Assembly: GCA_014384505.1 (NCBI GenBank)
Contig: JACNFT010000051.1
Location: forward strand, 1-5,809
Direction: 5' to 3'
DNA length: 5,809 bases
Origin: Cryomorphaceae bacterium
GTDB taxonomy: Bacteria; Bacteroidota; Bacteroidia; Flavobacteriales; BACL11
Every line of letters starts with the position of its first letter. Position 1 is the first letter of the stretch. A model generated the notes under the pieces. That model was not told the DNA's origin. It saw only the letters and a list, made by a program, of their open reading frames with translations, and made no database searches. The position numbers were made by a program, and so were the translations under genes. This document shows positions 4,799-5,809 of this stretch, one piece after another.

Positions 4799-5809
4799 AT
4801 GAAAAACATACAATTAACTTTATTAGCACTTTTGATAGTTACAGTAACAAGTGCTCAAAATTTCAATGGATTTGCATTATATAATGCACAGGGATCAAAT
4901 ACAACTTATTTGATAGATGAGAATCAGCAGATAGCTCATACATGGAATATGTCAACTGAATGTAATTATACAGTTCAATTAAAAGAAAACGGAAATATAG
5001 TGAGAGGCACTAAAGGAAACACTAGTGTATTTAGCACTGGAAATATAGCTGCTGGAGCTGGTCAGGTTCAAGAAATTGCACCAGATGGATCTATTGTATG
5101 GAGTTTTGATTATGCAGATAATGATCATATTAGTCATCATGATTTGACATTAGTAGGTGATAATGTTTTGCTTACAGCTTACGAAAAGAAAAGCTCTGCA
5201 GAGTTAAATGCTGCAGGATTTAATAATGCAAGTTCTGAAATGTGGCCAACTCATTTTGTTGAGCTAGAAGCAGATGGTAATGGAGGAGCTACAATTGTTT
5301 GGGAATGGCATATTTGGGATCATATGTGTCAAGATACAGATGCTAGTAAACCCAATTATGTTGCTGATATTTCTGATAATCCTGAATTGATTGATATAAA
5401 TATGTTGTCAGGTGGTAGTGGAGATTGGTTCCATGTAAATGGGGTAGATTATAATGAAGATTTAGATCAGATTGTTTTCTCATCTCGTTTTGCATCTGAG
5501 ATTTATATTATTGACCATAGTACAACATCAGCAGAAGCAGCTTCACATTCTGGTGGTAATTCTGGAATGGGAGGAGATATTTTATACAGATGGGGTAATC
5601 CTTCTAATTATGGAATTTCAGGAACTCAAGTGATAGTGAATGCTGTACATGATGCACGTTGGATTACTGATGATGGAAGGCCTAATGGAGGGTTTTTACA
5701 AGTATTTAATAATAGCGGAGTAAGTAATAATCAATCTGCAATTGATGGTATTGATGCTCCATGGGATGCCGCTACTAATTCTTATTTAAGAACACCTGGA
5801 CAAGCATTT
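4799..5809 (+). CDS. Secreted aryl-sulfate sulfotransferase (ASST family), 3' end missing
   Basis: The frame stays open from ATG 4799 to the window edge (337 codons), so the C-terminus is not seen. A signal peptide (1-19) ends TSA before Gln20. ASST enzymes are beta-propeller proteins that move sulfate from one phenol to another through a sulfo-histidine, without PAPS. Family landmarks are the opening NGFALYNAQGSNTTYLID (23-40), SHHDL (112-116), GDWFHVNGVDYN (208-219), IVFSSRFASEIYIIDHST (225-242), DILYRWGNPSNYG (260-272) and NAVHDARWITDDG (281-293) before FLQVFNN. By position, His113/114, His212, Arg230 and His284 match His252, His356, Arg374 and the sulfated His436 of E. coli AssT; the His212-Arg230 spacing of 18 is the same. 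Only Cys55 and Cys177 occur, so the DsbL-dependent disulfide near the catalytic His of AssT is absent. It starts 49 bp after the protease gene. A T9SS tail may lie beyond the window. Physiological donor and acceptor are unknown. Confidence 0.92.
   Translation, partial: MKNIQLTLLALLIVTVTSAQNFNGFALYNAQGSNTTYLIDENQQIAHTWNMSTECNYTVQLKENGNIVRGTKGNTSVFSTGNIAAGAGQVQEIAPDGSIVWSFDYADNDHISHHDLTLVGDNVLLTAYEKKSSAELNAAGFNNASSEMWPTHFVELEADGNGGATIVWEWHIWDHMCQDTDASKPNYVADISDNPELIDINMLSGGSGDWFHVNGVDYNEDLDQIVFSSRFASEIYIIDHSTTSAEAASHSGGNSGMGGDILYRWGNPSNYGISGTQVIVNAVHDARWITDDGRPNGGFLQVFNNSGVSNNQSAIDGIDAPWDAATNSYLRTPGQAF

Overview
The window looks like chromosomal DNA from a member of the Bacteroidota, probably a Flavobacteriia-like organism. 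The evidence is a strongly AT-rich composition, TAnnTTTG promoter boxes in place of E. coli-type -10 boxes, start codons in A-rich contexts without Shine-Dalgarno sequences, signal peptides cleaved before Gln, and a type IX secretion (T9SS) C-terminal sorting tail on a secreted protease. I see no mobile element, CRISPR array, tRNA or rRNA.

Layout, left to right. (1) The last codons of a + strand gene, followed by a clean Rho-independent terminator. (2) A - strand DUF1801 protein whose stop codon lies in the T-tract of that terminator. (3) A 104-bp divergent intergenic region with a near-tandem 14-bp repeat and inverted repeats; each flanking gene has a TATCTTTG box only 4-5 nt before its ATG. 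(4) A lipoprotein flavin transferase (ApbE) on the + strand, overlapping tail to tail by 4 bp with (5) a 67-aa one-helix, four-cysteine protein on the - strand. (6) A two-domain MazG nucleotide pyrophosphohydrolase on the + strand. (7) A 654-aa secreted M43 (pappalysin/ulilysin-like) zinc metalloprotease with a T9SS tail. (8) The first 337 residues of a secreted aryl-sulfate sulfotransferase (ASST), cut by the window edge and carrying the full set of expected catalytic residues.

How the genes may work together. ApbE attaches FMN covalently to membrane redox subunits such as NqrB/NqrC of the Na+-translocating NADH:quinone reductase. The adjacent small membrane protein resembles NqrM, the maturation factor of that enzyme, in length, topology and Cys pattern, so the pair may form a small Na+-NQR (or RNF-type) maturation module. 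No nqr gene is visible here. MazG is a separate housekeeping gene. The protease and ASST genes, 49 bp apart and in the same direction, are an exported pair that may act on extracellular protein and sulfated aromatic compounds. No wholly new system is evident. The items most worth a second look are the NqrM-like protein, the apparently leaderless divergent promoters, the Cys-rich module in the protease, and the protease-ASST pair.
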